The position numbers were made by a program, and so were the translations under genes. Of a stretch of DNA of 64,000 nt, positions 1 to 8,388 are shown one piece after another; position 1 is the first letter of the stretch, and every line of letters starts with the position of its first letter. This DNA is from Campylobacter sp. RM16192. Lineage in GTDB: Bacteria > Campylobacterota > Campylobacteria > Campylobacterales > Campylobacteraceae. Where the stretch lies: assembly GCF_004803855.2 (NCBI RefSeq), contig NZ_CP012552.1, positions 310,001 to 374,000 of the forward strand, read 5' to 3'. The notes under the pieces were generated by a model. The model worked only from the letters and a program-made list of their open reading frames with translations. It had not been told where the DNA came from and made no database searches.

Positions 1-240
1 TTTCTCATTTTTGTCCTTTTTCGGCTCTCTTATGCCCGCTTTAACCTCTAGGGTCTTAATGCTTTCTCGCTGTTTCTGCACTATGTGAAATAAATCAAAT
101 GCACAATCCAGCAAAGACTGATCGGCTCCGTCTATGCTTGCCACTTTGTAGGTATGCAAATGCCTTTTAAAAGCCTTTAGCATAACTTCATCATTTGCGC
201 TAAAGCACACTTTGCTAGGTTTAAAATTTAACTTATTCAT
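1..240 (-). CDS. hypothetical protein with AFDLF motif, C-terminus cut by window edge
   Basis: Partial gene whose ATG is the complement of 238-240; 80 codons are readable with no stop before the left edge. It overlaps the stop of the next upstream gene (complement 233-235) by a few bases, which implies an operon with that gene. It carries an 'AFDLFHIVQKQRES' stretch followed by a charged, probably coiled-coil tail. The same AFDLF core occurs twice in the neighbouring protein. Function not recognised; it is cargo of the integrative element anchored in tRNA-Phe. Confidence 0.6.
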   Translation of the reverse strand, partial: MNKLNFKPSKVCFSANDEVMLKAFKRHLHTYKVASIDGADQSLLDCAFDLFHIVQKQRESIKTLEVKAGIREPKKDKNEK

Positions 241-685
241 TGTGTGCACTCCTTTGAATAAAAAAGGTCTCGATTATCCTTTTATTCTCATCTTGTAGGC
301 TTTGGAGCTGTTTGCCTTGCTCTACTAAGGCTAAGAATAAGTCAAAAGCTACTCCGCTAAAATCTGCGGTTTTCATATTGCCACTATTTAGCGTTTCCTC
401 GAATATGTGAGGGTAGCACTCTTTTAGCATTCTCGCATATTGTTCGCGCGCTTCCTCGTCGGTATCGGCTAGCTTAGCCGCAGTTTTTGCAAATTTGCCC
501 TTAAAAGCTTCCGTATAAGCATGAAATAAATCAAAGGCTACCTTTAGCCCCTGATCAACTCCTTTGTGTAGCTCACTCGTTCCGCTTTCTAGTGCTACTT
601 TTAAAATATCGGGGTGCTTTAGCTGTAAATAGGCGTGAAACTGCCCGTATAGTCCAGCTTCGGCTTCATCTTTAAACCTAGCCAT
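233..685 (-). CDS. hypothetical protein with two AFDLF repeats
   Basis: A 150-residue, charged, apparently all-helical soluble protein with no signal peptide or membrane segment. It contains two copies of a 'VAFDLFxA' unit (near residues 49 and 112), each followed by a Glu/Gln/Lys-rich helix. The preceding stretch 'LKVAFDLFHAYTEAFKGK' and the second 'FSGVAFDLFLALVEQGKQ' look like duplicated modules. The start lies 1 bp after the stop of the AlpA-like gene, so the genes are probably cotranscribed. I do not recognise the family; a role in element maintenance or regulation is only inferred from location. Confidence 0.65.
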   Translation of the reverse strand: MARFKDEAEAGLYGQFHAYLQLKHPDILKVALESGTSELHKGVDQGLKVAFDLFHAYTEAFKGKFAKTAAKLADTDEEAREQYARMLKECYPHIFEETLNSGNMKTADFSGVAFDLFLALVEQGKQLQSLQDENKRIIETFFIQRSAHNE

Positions 686-686
686 A

Positions 687-875
687 TTACGCGCCCTTTC
701 TCATAAAAAACGCCTCTACTTCGGAGGGGTCAAAAAAGGTAATGTTTTTGCTGAATTTGATAGGTCTTAAAAAGCCTTGTTTAGCAAAATACCACACTGT
801 GCTTAATCCTATGCCGTAAATCTGTGCGATTTGCGACGCTCTTAAGTATTTTGGTTTTAGTTCGGTTTGCTTCAT
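687..875 (-). CDS. AlpA-like helix-turn-helix protein (excisionase/regulator type)
   Basis: A 62-residue protein resembling the MerR/AlpA-like small DNA-binding proteins of P4-type elements: 'LRASQIAQIYGIGLSTVWYF' (about residues 11-30) reads as a helix-turn-helix, followed by the wing-like 'GFLRPIKFSKNITFFDPSEVEAFF'. Such proteins commonly act as excisionase or as activator of the integrase. It is the first gene of a compact operon (the next start is 1 bp after its stop) and lies about 1 kb from the integrase of the same element. Family assignment is by pattern; the excisionase role is inferred. Confidence 0.75.
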   Translation of the reverse strand: MKQTELKPKYLRASQIAQIYGIGLSTVWYFAKQGFLRPIKFSKNITFFDPSEVEAFFMRKGA

Positions 876-1081
876 CGTTTAGCCTTTAATATGTGTATTA
901 GTCTTGCAAAACTAGGCTAATTATGGCGCGATTTAAAATACTACGCAACGAAAAATATTTTTAGGCTTGTAGTGTGTGTTGAGGTATTTTTTGTAAAGTT
1001 AGTGTGTTTTTAGTGAGTTTTAAAAAAGTAAAAGCCCATTATTTAGGGCTTTATAGATAGCTAAAAATATTTTTAGGTTAT
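876..1081. other. intergenic region with AT palindromes and promoter/terminator signals
   Basis: Holds the upstream region of the AlpA-like operon, two copies of the AAAAATATTTTTAGG palindrome (around 952 and 1062), and a terminator hairpin. The palindromes are the same type as those around the integrase promoter (3082-3530), so they may be binding sites of an element-encoded protein. Confidence 0.4.
1031..1052 (-). terminator. rho-independent terminator of the integrase operon
   Basis: Inverted repeat AAAGCCC / GGGCTTT (1031-1037 and 1046-1052) with an 8-nt loop. Read on the minus strand it follows the stop at 1082 and runs into a T-rich tail. Confidence 0.75.
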
Positions 1082-1825
1082 TTATGCGTTTTTGTCGTTA
1101 GGATTAAAATATTTATAAATTTTGTTCGCTAGTGTCGCTTTTTTGTTTTTATCAACTCCGACAATTTGATACATATCGGCTTTTAATACTAGGGTGTCGG
1201 TAAATTTTGTTCTTATTGCTTGTGTGTTATTTAATAAATCGTATCGTTCTTTTTGCTCTTTAAAGGGTTTAAAATACTCGTCTGATGTTTGCTTAAACTC
1301 TAAAAAAGCAAGAGTTGTTTTTATTTCCATTGGTGTTAAATAATTGAATTCGTCGTCAAAAAATCCATTTACCTCTGTTTGTAGGTCAAAATTATCCATT
1401 ATGTGCTGTTTATCAAACTCTCCTTTATAAAAATAAAAAGAGTGTTCTAAAAGTTGAATAGCTTTTAAATAGTTCTCGTATCTTATGACTATGGCGGTTT
1501 TGCTTTGCTTTGTATCTATGATGTTTTTAAAAAACTCCGCAAAGGCTGTTATTATTTCGTCTTTTGCTTCGTCTATCTGATAAAACTTCGTTAAAATTTC
1601 AAGCTCCCAAAAAATATCATAATTGCCAAATTCAGCCTCAAAGCTATCATTTACCCGATACCCTAGCATATCGTTAAAAGCGTTAATATAATCTTTTTTG
1701 TCGTGTCTATTGCCTGCTAATACCTTTTGAATGTCTGTTATAACTAACTCTATCGCCTCTTTTGTTATGTTACTTTTATTGTCTTTGTTATCTTGTGTAT
1801 CTCTTGTTTCGCTTAGTTTTGCCAT
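1082..1825 (-). CDS. hypothetical protein, element-encoded
   Basis: A 247-residue acidic/aromatic soluble protein with a Lys/Asp/Asn-rich N-terminus (first 25 residues look disordered) and a helical body. No signal peptide, membrane segment or motif that I recognise. Its ATG lies 11 bp after the integrase stop on the same strand, and a terminator follows it, so it forms the second gene of the integrase operon. Cargo or accessory gene of the tRNA-Phe element; function unknown. Confidence 0.65.
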   Translation of the reverse strand: MAKLSETRDTQDNKDNKSNITKEAIELVITDIQKVLAGNRHDKKDYINAFNDMLGYRVNDSFEAEFGNYDIFWELEILTKFYQIDEAKDEIITAFAEFFKNIIDTKQSKTAIVIRYENYLKAIQLLEHSFYFYKGEFDKQHIMDNFDLQTEVNGFFDDEFNYLTPMEIKTTLAFLEFKQTSDEYFKPFKEQKERYDLLNNTQAIRTKFTDTLVLKADMYQIVGVDKNKKATLANKIYKYFNPNDKNA

Positions 1826-1836
1826 ATCTTGCCCCC

Positions 1837-3081
1837 CTAATTATCTTTTATGTCTAATATGTAATCGCTCCACCAGTCAAGCAGGATTTTAAGCTCGTCT
1901 AAAAAGTCGGCTTTTTCTGAATAGCTTAAGTCCACTCTATCGCCGTGTAGATGATCAAGCACTTTTTTAATAGCTTCTTTGCTTACTTTGTGCTTTTGCA
2001 TATTGTTAAACGCTTGCGTCATAAATATGCCTCTTAGGCTATGCAGGGTTACTACGCGCCCCGTTTGCCTATCTCTAAAATTAAAGCCCTTAATTGCATT
2101 CGTGGCGGTGTCTTTGTGGATATGGTCGGTAAAGTGAGAATTAATAAAGACGTATTCGTATGCTCTGCTTAGTCTGGCTTGATCTTGGATTATTCGCATA
2201 ACCTCATCGCTTAACGGCAATTTAAAATCGCCTATTTCGCTACGCTTAATTTTTTGCTCGGCTCTTGGTATTGTTAAAATTCTTTTTTCAAGATCAAAAT
2301 ATTTCCATTTTAGGCGCGATAACGGCGCAGCTCTTAGCGGTATGTGTAGGCATAGCTTCATCGCGTTTTTAATCGTCTCAAAATGTGGGTAGTCGTAAAT
2401 AGAGTTAAAAAAGGCTTTTAAATCCTCGCGCTCGGTCAATTTAGCGTAATGCTCTACCTTTGTTTTGGGTATGATTGACTTAGCGTCAATATTGCCCATA
2501 ATATTAATATCAGTGTAGCCACTTGATACGGCAAATAAAAAGACGCGGTTTAAAATTTGATTGATTATCTCGGCAGTCTGCGGGGTTGCCTTTGATACTT
2601 CTTTGAGTATTACCGCTATTTCGGCGTGAGTTATGCTTTTTATGCCTCTGTCTTTTAGTATCGGCATTACGTGATTTTCTATGCGCCCTCGCTTTGTCTT
2701 TAGCGTCTGTGGCAATATGCTCTTAGCTTCTAGTTCCAGCCACTCATTAAAGACTTTTTCAAAGCTACAGTTATGATCGCTTATTCTTTGAGCTTTGGCG
2801 CGCTTCTTATCTGTTATCGGGTCTGCCCCACTCATTACGAGCTTTTTAAGCTCGGTTCGCTTTTCTCTAGCCTCCGCTAATGATAAAGTAGGGTAATTAC
2901 CTAGCCCCGTATTGTTTGGTTTGCCCGTGTCCGGACTAATAAAAGCAAATACCCAGCGTTTGCGCCCTGTCTTGCTTACGATTAGCCCTAAGTCGTCGCC
3001 GTCTGTAAGCTTGTAATCTTTGTCTTTAGGCTTAGTTTCTCTTATCTGCTTATCGGTAAGGGGCTTTACTATTCTTGACAT
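1837..3081 (-). CDS. tyrosine-type site-specific integrase (P4-like, N-terminal arm-binding domain)
   Basis: 414 residues. The N-terminal 90 residues match the arm-type DNA-binding domain of P4-like integrases ('LTDKQIRETKPKDKDYKLTD', 'LGNYPTLSLAEAREKR'). A core-binding helical domain follows (about 105-200). The catalytic domain shows Arg250 in 'HIPLRAAPLSRLKW', Lys near 277-279, the HxxR box 'LHSLRGIF' (His347, Arg350), His377 and the nucleophile Tyr387 in 'VDLSYSEKADF'. It would catalyse recombination between the tRNA-Phe 3' end and the element's attP. Its 5' end faces the tRNA gene, the usual arrangement for tRNA-targeting islands. All catalytic residues appear present, so it may still be active. 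Confidence 0.95.
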   Translation of the reverse strand: MSRIVKPLTDKQIRETKPKDKDYKLTDGDDLGLIVSKTGRKRWVFAFISPDTGKPNNTGLGNYPTLSLAEAREKRTELKKLVMSGADPITDKKRAKAQRISDHNCSFEKVFNEWLELEAKSILPQTLKTKRGRIENHVMPILKDRGIKSITHAEIAVILKEVSKATPQTAEIINQILNRVFLFAVSSGYTDINIMGNIDAKSIIPKTKVEHYAKLTEREDLKAFFNSIYDYPHFETIKNAMKLCLHIPLRAAPLSRLKWKYFDLEKRILTIPRAEQKIKRSEIGDFKLPLSDEVMRIIQDQARLSRAYEYVFINSHFTDHIHKDTATNAIKGFNFRDRQTGRVVTLHSLRGIFMTQAFNNMQKHKVSKEAIKKVLDHLHGDRVDLSYSEKADFLDELKILLDWWSDYILDIKDN

Positions 3082-3530
3082 ATCGCCATAACTCCCTAAA
3101 ATACGTTATTTGAGACGATTTAAAAATATTTTTTCAATTTATTGGATCAAATTACTCATCAAAAATATTTTAAAAATCGCTGTCTTATGCTCGTTAAGTG
3201 CCTAAAATACGGAGTTTGATGAGGTTTAAAAATATTTTTCTCTTTTAGAGTATTTTTTAAGCTTTCAAAATACCTATTTTAGGCGTTTCAAGCGTTTTAA
3301 AACATTTTTTGGAGTGCTTTGTAAGCCCGATGAATAGAGCGTTTTGTGAGTTTTAAAAATATTTTTTCGCTTGACTTTTAGAATTTTGCCAAAAATATTT
3401 TTAATTTTAAAATGTTTTTAAATCTTTAGCTTTGCCTGTTTAGTTTAGATTGTTTTAGAGTGTTAAAATCTCTCAAAGTCCGTATTTTAGGGGGTTTGTT
3501 AGAGTGCTTTAGATTGTAAAAAATAGTAGA
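3082..3530. other. noncoding att-flanking region rich in repeats
   Basis: No credible gene in 449 bp. It contains repeated AAAAATATTTTT palindromes (near 3121, 3160, 3227, 3355, 3393) and copies of CCTAAAATACG (direct at 3095-3105 and 3201-3211; inverted at 3481-3491; a variant at 3273-3283). The position between integrase gene and tRNA suggests attP arm sites for the integrase/excisionase plus the integrase promoter. Confidence 0.55.
3095..3240 (+). repeat. direct repeat pair CCTAAAATACG...TTTAAAAATATTTTT
   Basis: Two composite units, 3095-3135 and 3201-3240, share CCTAAAATACG, then TTTGA, then TTTAAAAATATTTTT at nearly the same spacing. An inverted CCTAAAATACG at 3481-3491 lies close to the tRNA. 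Likely integrase arm-type or regulator binding sites (inference). Confidence 0.55.
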
Positions 3531-3606
3531 TGGTGGTTAGAGGCAGAATCGAACTGCCGACACGCAGATTTTCAGTCTGCTGCTCTACCGACTGAGCTAT
3601 CCAACC
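3531..3606 (-). tRNA. tRNA-Phe (GAA)
   Basis: 76-nt tRNA with encoded CCA. Acceptor stem GGTTGGA pairs with TCTAACC, D-arm AGCTCAGTCGGTAGAGC, anticodon loop CTGAAAATC giving anticodon GAA, T-arm GGCAGTTCGATTCTGCC, discriminator A. Its 3' end is the probable attachment site of the integrase-bearing element that extends to lower coordinates; the gene was kept intact by the element. Confidence 0.97.
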
Positions 3607-3624
3607 ACCTAAAAAAGAAATGTG

Positions 3625-3630
3625 ATTATA
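3625..3630 (-). promoter_or_regulatory. -10 box of tRNA-Phe
   Basis: TATAAT on the minus strand, about 19 bp upstream of the tRNA 5' end, embedded in AT-rich DNA as is typical for epsilon sigma-70 promoters. Confidence 0.6.
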
Positions 3631-3672
3631 CACTTTTAAATTTTAAAATTAGGTTAAATACAAAATGAAATT

Positions 3673-4917
3673 TTATAAATTTGCAACAAATTCTTTAAAT
3701 TTATCTCCTCGCTCGGCGTAGCTATTAAACTGATCAAGGCTTGCAGCAGCAGGACTTAGAAGAGCTATCTCGTCTAAAATTTGAGCCTCTTTTGAATTTG
3801 CTTCCTTAGTCGGTTTTTTTAAATTTTTATCTATTTGTGTTACGGCTACATCTAAAAAATCGCATTTTAGAGCTGGAATTTGAAATTTCTCAGCTAGCCT
3901 CATAATCTTATCGCTATTTGAGCCGATAGCGTAAATTTTAGTATTTGCGCTATTTATAGCCTCAAAAAGCTGGGTCATATCGACACCCTTATCATCTCCG
4001 CCTAGGATTAGGTGCAAGAATTTATTCTCATATCGCTTTAGAGCTTGAATGGTCGCGTCGATATTGGTAGCTTTTGTGTCATTTACCCAAATCCGCCCGC
4101 ATTTGTCATTAAATTCTTCAAGTTTATTGCTCTCTATCACAAATTTGTTTAGTAAATTCGCGTCGCATTTATCAAAGATTATTTTTTGTACCGCCAGCGC
4201 TAAAAGAGCGTCCATTAAAAACGGCACTTTGAAATTTATCTCATTTGTGGCAACTCCGCAAAATTTAGCTAAATCCTTTTCGTTTTTATAGCTTATGACC
4301 TTTGCAAGAGTCGGAGTATTAGCGTAAATTTCAGGCAATATTGCAACCGAGTTTTCTCTCATCATACCAAGCGGCTTAAGCTTGGCGGCTTCATAAGAGC
4401 CCATATCGCCGTGCCAAGTAAGATGATCGGGCGTTATAGGCAAAAGCACGTATATATCAGGCTTTGCAAGGTTTGTATAGTGAAGCGTGAAAGAGCTCGT
4501 CTCCAGTATCCAAATTTTAGCTTTAGTATCTAATTCAGCTAGTGGAGTGCCTACGTTTCCGCCCATTACCGAGCCTTTGTCTTCAAGCAGGTGTTGCATC
4601 ATCTTGGTTGTGGTTGTTTTGCCGTTTGTTCCGCTTATCCATACGCTAAAAGGCATTTTGGATGCGAAAAAATCATATTCACTTATCAAATTTTGCGATT
4701 TTTTAATCAGCTCATGATACGGAGGAAAGCCGGGGCTTGGGATCTCAAGTTCGCTTTTGTCTGGATTAAATTCACTTACCGGCAAAAGATTATTTCCAAA
4801 TTCATCCTTTGAAATTTGGCTAAATTTGTCATCATATACATCCCAAATTCCCTCATCTTGGCAGTTTTTGGCAATAGCCTTGGTTGTGCCTCCGTAACCG
4901 AACAAACTTCTTTTCAT
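3673..4917 (-). CDS. murD: UDP-N-acetylmuramoylalanine--D-glutamate ligase MurD
   Basis: Cytoplasmic Mur ligase adding D-glutamate to UDP-MurNAc-L-Ala in peptidoglycan synthesis. The ATP-binding loop 'SGTNGKTTTT' lies near residues 95-104, the Mur-ligase 'PDHLTWHG' follows, and the C-terminal domain has 'VNDTKATN' and 'LGGDDKG'. I chose the ATG at complement 4915-4917, giving 414 residues. It starts the protein as '[14 protein letters not shown]', the normal N-terminal Rossmann region, and its first base overlaps the mraY stop (TAATG), a classic translational coupling. The longer reading back to 4974 would lie inside mraY. Confidence 0.96.
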   Translation of the reverse strand: MKRSLFGYGGTTKAIAKNCQDEGIWDVYDDKFSQISKDEFGNNLLPVSEFNPDKSELEIPSPGFPPYHELIKKSQNLISEYDFFASKMPFSVWISGTNGKTTTTKMMQHLLEDKGSVMGGNVGTPLAELDTKAKIWILETSSFTLHYTNLAKPDIYVLLPITPDHLTWHGDMGSYEAAKLKPLGMMRENSVAILPEIYANTPTLAKVISYKNEKDLAKFCGVATNEINFKVPFLMDALLALAVQKIIFDKCDANLLNKFVIESNKLEEFNDKCGRIWVNDTKATNIDATIQALKRYENKFLHLILGGDDKGVDMTQLFEAINSANTKIYAIGSNSDKIMRLAEKFQIPALKCDFLDVAVTQIDKNLKKPTKEANSKEAQILDEIALLSPAAASLDQFNSYAERGDKFKEFVANL

Positions 4918-5981
4918 TATCTTATCTTTAATGCGGTTAGCGCGATGAGGTTTGCTAAAAGCGCGATGATCCAAAATCTAACGATGATTTTGTTTTCAAC
5001 CCAGCCTTTAATCTCGAAATGATGATGAATAGGCGCCATTAAGAAAATTCTCTTTTTGAAAATTTTAAAGCTTCCAACCTGCAAAATAACGCTTAAAGTC
5101 TCAATTACAAAGATAAATCCTATGATAATAAGCAAAATTTCGTTTTTGGTCATAACTCCCATAAGTCCTATGTAAGCGCCTATGCTAAGACTTCCGCTAT
5201 CACCCATGAAAACTTGTGCGGGATGGCAGTTAAACCATAAAAATCCCATCAGAGAGCCGATTAGAGCCGAAGCGATGATGATAGTTTCGCCCACACCGAT
5301 GATCTTTGGAAGTAGCAAATAAGAGCTAAATAGCGCATGTCCGCAGATATAGGCAAAAATTCCTAGCGTAACAAGCGAAAGCATTGCAGGAACTGCCGCA
5401 AGCCCGTCAAGCCCGTCCGTTAAATTTACCGCATTTGAGGCCGCAACTATAACTAGTGTCCAAAAGACTATGGCAAAAATTTTAAGATCCAGTAGCGGGA
5501 ATTTATAAAACGGCACATAAAATTCGGTTCCTATATCGCCGCTAAGATAAAGCACGGTTGAAACCGCAAAAGATACTAAAATTTGAGCTAAAAGCTTGGC
5601 TTTAGGGCTTAGCCCCGCGTGGTTGTTTGCGCCTAGAATTTTTGATATGTCGTCTTTAAATCCGATCGCCGTAAAACCCGCAAGACAGAGCAAAGAGGCG
5701 ATAACGAAGCTATTATCAAGTCTGGCACAGATGATAGTTGCCAGTATTGCCGTTAGCATAAAGACTACGCCTCCCATGGTCGGGGTTTTTTCTTTTTTTT
5801 GGTGTGTTTTTGGAGCAAGCTCGTAAATCGGCTGACTGGCGTTTTTAGCCCTTGCCCAAGCGATAAATTTAGGCATAAGATAAACGGTAAGTGCAAAAGA
5901 TATGAAAAACGCTATGCCTGCGCGAACTGTGATGTATTGAAAGATGTTAAAATTTAGGATTTCATAAAGATAATAAAACAT
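4917..5981 (-). CDS. mraY: phospho-N-acetylmuramoyl-pentapeptide transferase MraY
   Basis: Polytopic inner-membrane enzyme making lipid I from UDP-MurNAc-pentapeptide and undecaprenyl phosphate. Of 354 residues, the diagnostic parts are '[10 protein letters not shown]' (about 66-75), '[10 protein letters not shown]' with the Asp pair near 110, '[13 protein letters not shown]' near 184, '[15 protein letters not shown]' near 251 and 'APIHHHFE' near the C-terminus. About ten membrane segments. First gene of the mraY-murD operon, divergent from gpmI. Confidence 0.97.
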   Translation of the reverse strand: MFYYLYEILNFNIFQYITVRAGIAFFISFALTVYLMPKFIAWARAKNASQPIYELAPKTHQKKEKTPTMGGVVFMLTAILATIICARLDNSFVIASLLCLAGFTAIGFKDDISKILGANNHAGLSPKAKLLAQILVSFAVSTVLYLSGDIGTEFYVPFYKFPLLDLKIFAIVFWTLVIVAASNAVNLTDGLDGLAAVPAMLSLVTLGIFAYICGHALFSSYLLLPKIIGVGETIIIASALIGSLMGFLWFNCHPAQVFMGDSGSLSIGAYIGLMGVMTKNEILLIIIGFIFVIETLSVILQVGSFKIFKKRIFLMAPIHHHFEIKGWVENKIIVRFWIIALLANLIALTALKIR

Positions 5982-6014
5982 GTGAGCCTTTATTTTTAAA
6001 AAGAGTAATTTTAG

Positions 6015-6020
6015 TATAAT
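6015..6020 (+). promoter_or_regulatory. -10 box of gpmI
   Basis: TATAAT preceded by an AT-rich stretch, 36 bp upstream of the gpmI ATG, in the short divergent mraY/gpmI interval. Confidence 0.55.
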
Positions 6021-6055
6021 GCTCTTAAAATTTATCTAAATTTAAAGAATGAAAT

Positions 6056-7516
6056 ATGAAACAAAAAACTATTTTAGTGATAACAGACGGCATAGGATTT
6101 AATCCAAACTCAGAATTTAACGCATTTGCAGCGGCGAAAAAGCCGACTTATGATTGGCTATTTAAAAATGTGCCAAATTCGCTTATCAAGACTTCAGGTC
6201 TTGCGGTAGGCTTGCCTAAGGGGCAAATGGGAAATAGCGAAGTAGGGCATATGTGCATAGGAAGCGGGCGGGTTTTGTATCAAAATTTGGTAAAAATTTC
6301 GCTTGGGTTTAAAGACGGCTCACTCTCTCAAAACGCAAAACTAAAAGAGCTTTTTACAAAGTGTAAAAATATCCATATAATAGGGCTTTATAGCGATGGG
6401 GGCGTGCATTCTCATCTTGAGCATTTTGATGATATGTGCAAACTTGCTAAGGATAACGGATGTGAAATTTACGCTCATGCGATAACCGATGGTAGGGACG
6501 TAGCGCCTACGAGTGCGGCGGAGTTTGTGAAGCAGCTTGAAGAGAAATTTAACGTGGCTACGGTTTGCGGTAGATTTTACGCTATGGATAGAGATAAGCG
6601 CTGGGATAGGGTAAGTGAGGCTTATAAGACTATGATTGATGGTGCAAATTTACAGAGCCTAAAACCAAGCGAATATATCCAAAATAGCTATGACGAAGGC
6701 GTTTTGGACGAGTTTATAAAACCTGCCAGTTTTAACGGCTTTAAAGGGATTGGCAAAGATGACGGAGTTGTGTTTATAAATTTTAGAAATGATAGGATGA
6801 GGCAGATAGTAGCGGCGTTTGGTGTGAGCGAATTTAGTGAATTTAAGCGCCCTTTTGTAGTGCAAAATTTAGTAACTATGACGGAATACGACGCAAATTT
6901 TAGCTTTCCTGTTTTGTTTGAAAACGATAAGATAACAAATACTTTAGCAGAGGTTATATCTCGTGCCGGACTTCGCCAGCTTCACACGGCAGAGACTGAG
7001 AAATACGCTCATGTGACTTTTTTCTTTAACGGCGGAGTTGAGGAACTGCTTGAAAACGAAACTAGAATTTTAATCCCAAGCCCAAAAGTTAAAACTTATG
7101 ATGAAAAGCCCGAAATGAGCGCTGATGGTGTGTGCGATGCGGTTTTAAAAGCGATTGATGACGGGCAGGATTTTATCGTAGTAAATTTCGCAAACGGCGA
7201 TATGGTAGGACATACTGGCGATTTTAATGCGGGCGTAAAAGCAGTAGAGGCTGTAGATAGCGCGCTTGGTAAGATTGTCGCTAAGGTAGAGGAAAAGGGC
7301 TATGCTATGATAATTACGAGTGATCACGGTAACTGCGAAGAGATGCGAGATAAAAGCGGAATGCTCACAAACCACACGACTTACGATGTGTTTTGCTTTG
7401 TGCTGGGTGATGGAGTGAAAGAAGTAAAAACCGGTGGGCTAAATAATATCGCAGCAAGCGTTCTTAGGCTAATGGGACTTGAAAAACCGGCCGAGATGGA
7501 CGAGCCGTTGATTTAG
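6056..7516 (+). CDS. gpmI: 2,3-bisphosphoglycerate-independent phosphoglycerate mutase
   Basis: Interconverts 3- and 2-phosphoglycerate through a phosphoserine intermediate, using Mn2+. 486 residues with the alkaline-phosphatase-like metal site 'ITDGIGFN' (Asp11) and the active-site Ser61 in 'GNSEVGHMCIGSGR'. The iPGM insert domain includes 'HAITDGRDVAPTS' and 'GRFYAMDRDKRWDR', and the C-terminal metal ligands sit in 'ITSDHGNCEEM' and 'LTNHTTYDV'. Length is normal for Campylobacterota. It ends 6-15 bp before the methylase gene, so the accessory cassette behind it can be read through from the gpmI promoter. Confidence 0.97.
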   Translation: MKQKTILVITDGIGFNPNSEFNAFAAAKKPTYDWLFKNVPNSLIKTSGLAVGLPKGQMGNSEVGHMCIGSGRVLYQNLVKISLGFKDGSLSQNAKLKELFTKCKNIHIIGLYSDGGVHSHLEHFDDMCKLAKDNGCEIYAHAITDGRDVAPTSAAEFVKQLEEKFNVATVCGRFYAMDRDKRWDRVSEAYKTMIDGANLQSLKPSEYIQNSYDEGVLDEFIKPASFNGFKGIGKDDGVVFINFRNDRMRQIVAAFGVSEFSEFKRPFVVQNLVTMTEYDANFSFPVLFENDKITNTLAEVISRAGLRQLHTAETEKYAHVTFFFNGGVEELLENETRILIPSPKVKTYDEKPEMSADGVCDAVLKAIDDGQDFIVVNFANGDMVGHTGDFNAGVKAVEAVDSALGKIVAKVEEKGYAMIITSDHGNCEEMRDKSGMLTNHTTYDVFCFVLGDGVKEVKTGGLNNIAASVLRLMGLEKPAEMDEPLI

Positions 7517-7530
7517 GATATTTGTTTCTG

Positions 7531-8388
7531 ATGAAAACATATTCGCCATTAAGATATCCTGGCGGGAAAGGCATTTTGTTTAGTTGGATTAGTAATTTGC
7601 TAAGACAAAATAATTTAATAGGCGGTAATTATATAGAATCTTATGCTGGTGGAGCAGGACTTGCCTTTGGTCTAGTTTTAAATGGTCTTGTGGATAGAAT
7701 TTTTATAAATGATTTTGATAGATCTATATATGCTATTTGGGATTGTATATTAAACGATACAGATAATTTTATTGCTAAAATCAATAACGCTCAGGTAAAT
7801 TTAAAAGAGTGGCAAGTCCAAAAAGAGATAATCAAAAATCAACAAGACTACTCAAATTTAGAGCTTGGTTTTGCCGCGTTTTTTTTAAATCGCACAAATG
7901 TTTCAGGTATCATAAAAGGCGGGCCAATTGGCGGTATGAAACAAAGTAGCAAATATACTGTTGATTGCAGATTTAATAAAAAATATTTAATTCAAAAAAT
8001 CATACAAATTGCAGATAAAAAGACTAACATTGAAATTTTTAATTTAGATGCGGTTGAGTTTATAAGTCTCATTGTTAAAATGGCAAATCGCAAATCGTTG
8101 CTCTACCTTGATCCGCCTTATTATAAAAAAGGTCCTGAGCTTTATAGAAATTTTTATCAGCACAATGATCATGTAAAACTTTCGCAAATTTTAAAAGATA
8201 TAAATCTTCCTTTACTTGTAACCTATGATAATTGCGATGAGATAAGAGAGCTGTATTTGAAATTTGATAAATTTGATTTTAATCTTAGATACTCGGCTAG
8301 CTTAAAACAAAAAAGTATCGGCAGTGAGCTAATGATTTTTAAAAATTTAAAGATGATTGATAAGCCAAATTTAATAAAAGGGGTTTAA
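7531..8388 (+). CDS. D12-class (Dam-type) DNA adenine N6-methyltransferase
   Basis: Transfers methyl from S-adenosylmethionine to adenine in DNA. The AdoMet-binding 'LRYPGGKG' is at about residues 7-14 and the catalytic 'YLDPPYYKKG' at about 192-201, the motif order of alpha-class D12 enzymes. Between them lies the specificity region with 'FFLNRTNVSGI'. I prefer ATG 7531 (285 residues) over the in-frame TTG 7522, because it begins at the conserved N-terminus; an AGGA at 7515-7518 could serve either. It ends directly against the HerA-like gene (TAA then ATG with no gap), so it belongs to one transcript with HerA and NurA. No restriction endonuclease of classical type is seen beside it. Confidence 0.93.
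   Translation: MKTYSPLRYPGGKGILFSWISNLLRQNNLIGGNYIESYAGGAGLAFGLVLNGLVDRIFINDFDRSIYAIWDCILNDTDNFIAKINNAQVNLKEWQVQKEIIKNQQDYSNLELGFAAFFLNRTNVSGIIKGGPIGGMKQSSKYTVDCRFNKKYLIQKIIQIADKKTNIEIFNLDAVEFISLIVKMANRKSLLYLDPPYYKKGPELYRNFYQHNDHVKLSQILKDINLPLLVTYDNCDEIRELYLKFDKFDFNLRYSASLKQKSIGSELMIFKNLKMIDKPNLIKGV

Noticed and set aside
3119-3405. The repeated AAAAATATTTTT units as a CRISPR array
   Set aside because: Units are 12-15 bp palindromes at irregular spacing with AT-rich non-spacer DNA between them and no cas genes nearby.
4918-4974. Longer MurD N-terminus from ATG 4974
   Set aside because: It would lie inside mraY and precede the conserved '[10 protein letters not shown]' start, which has the TAATG coupling.
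7522-7530. TTG 7522 as start of the methylase
   Set aside because: Only three codons longer and very close to the AGGA; the conserved N-terminus begins at ATG 7531, though the TTG cannot be fully excluded.
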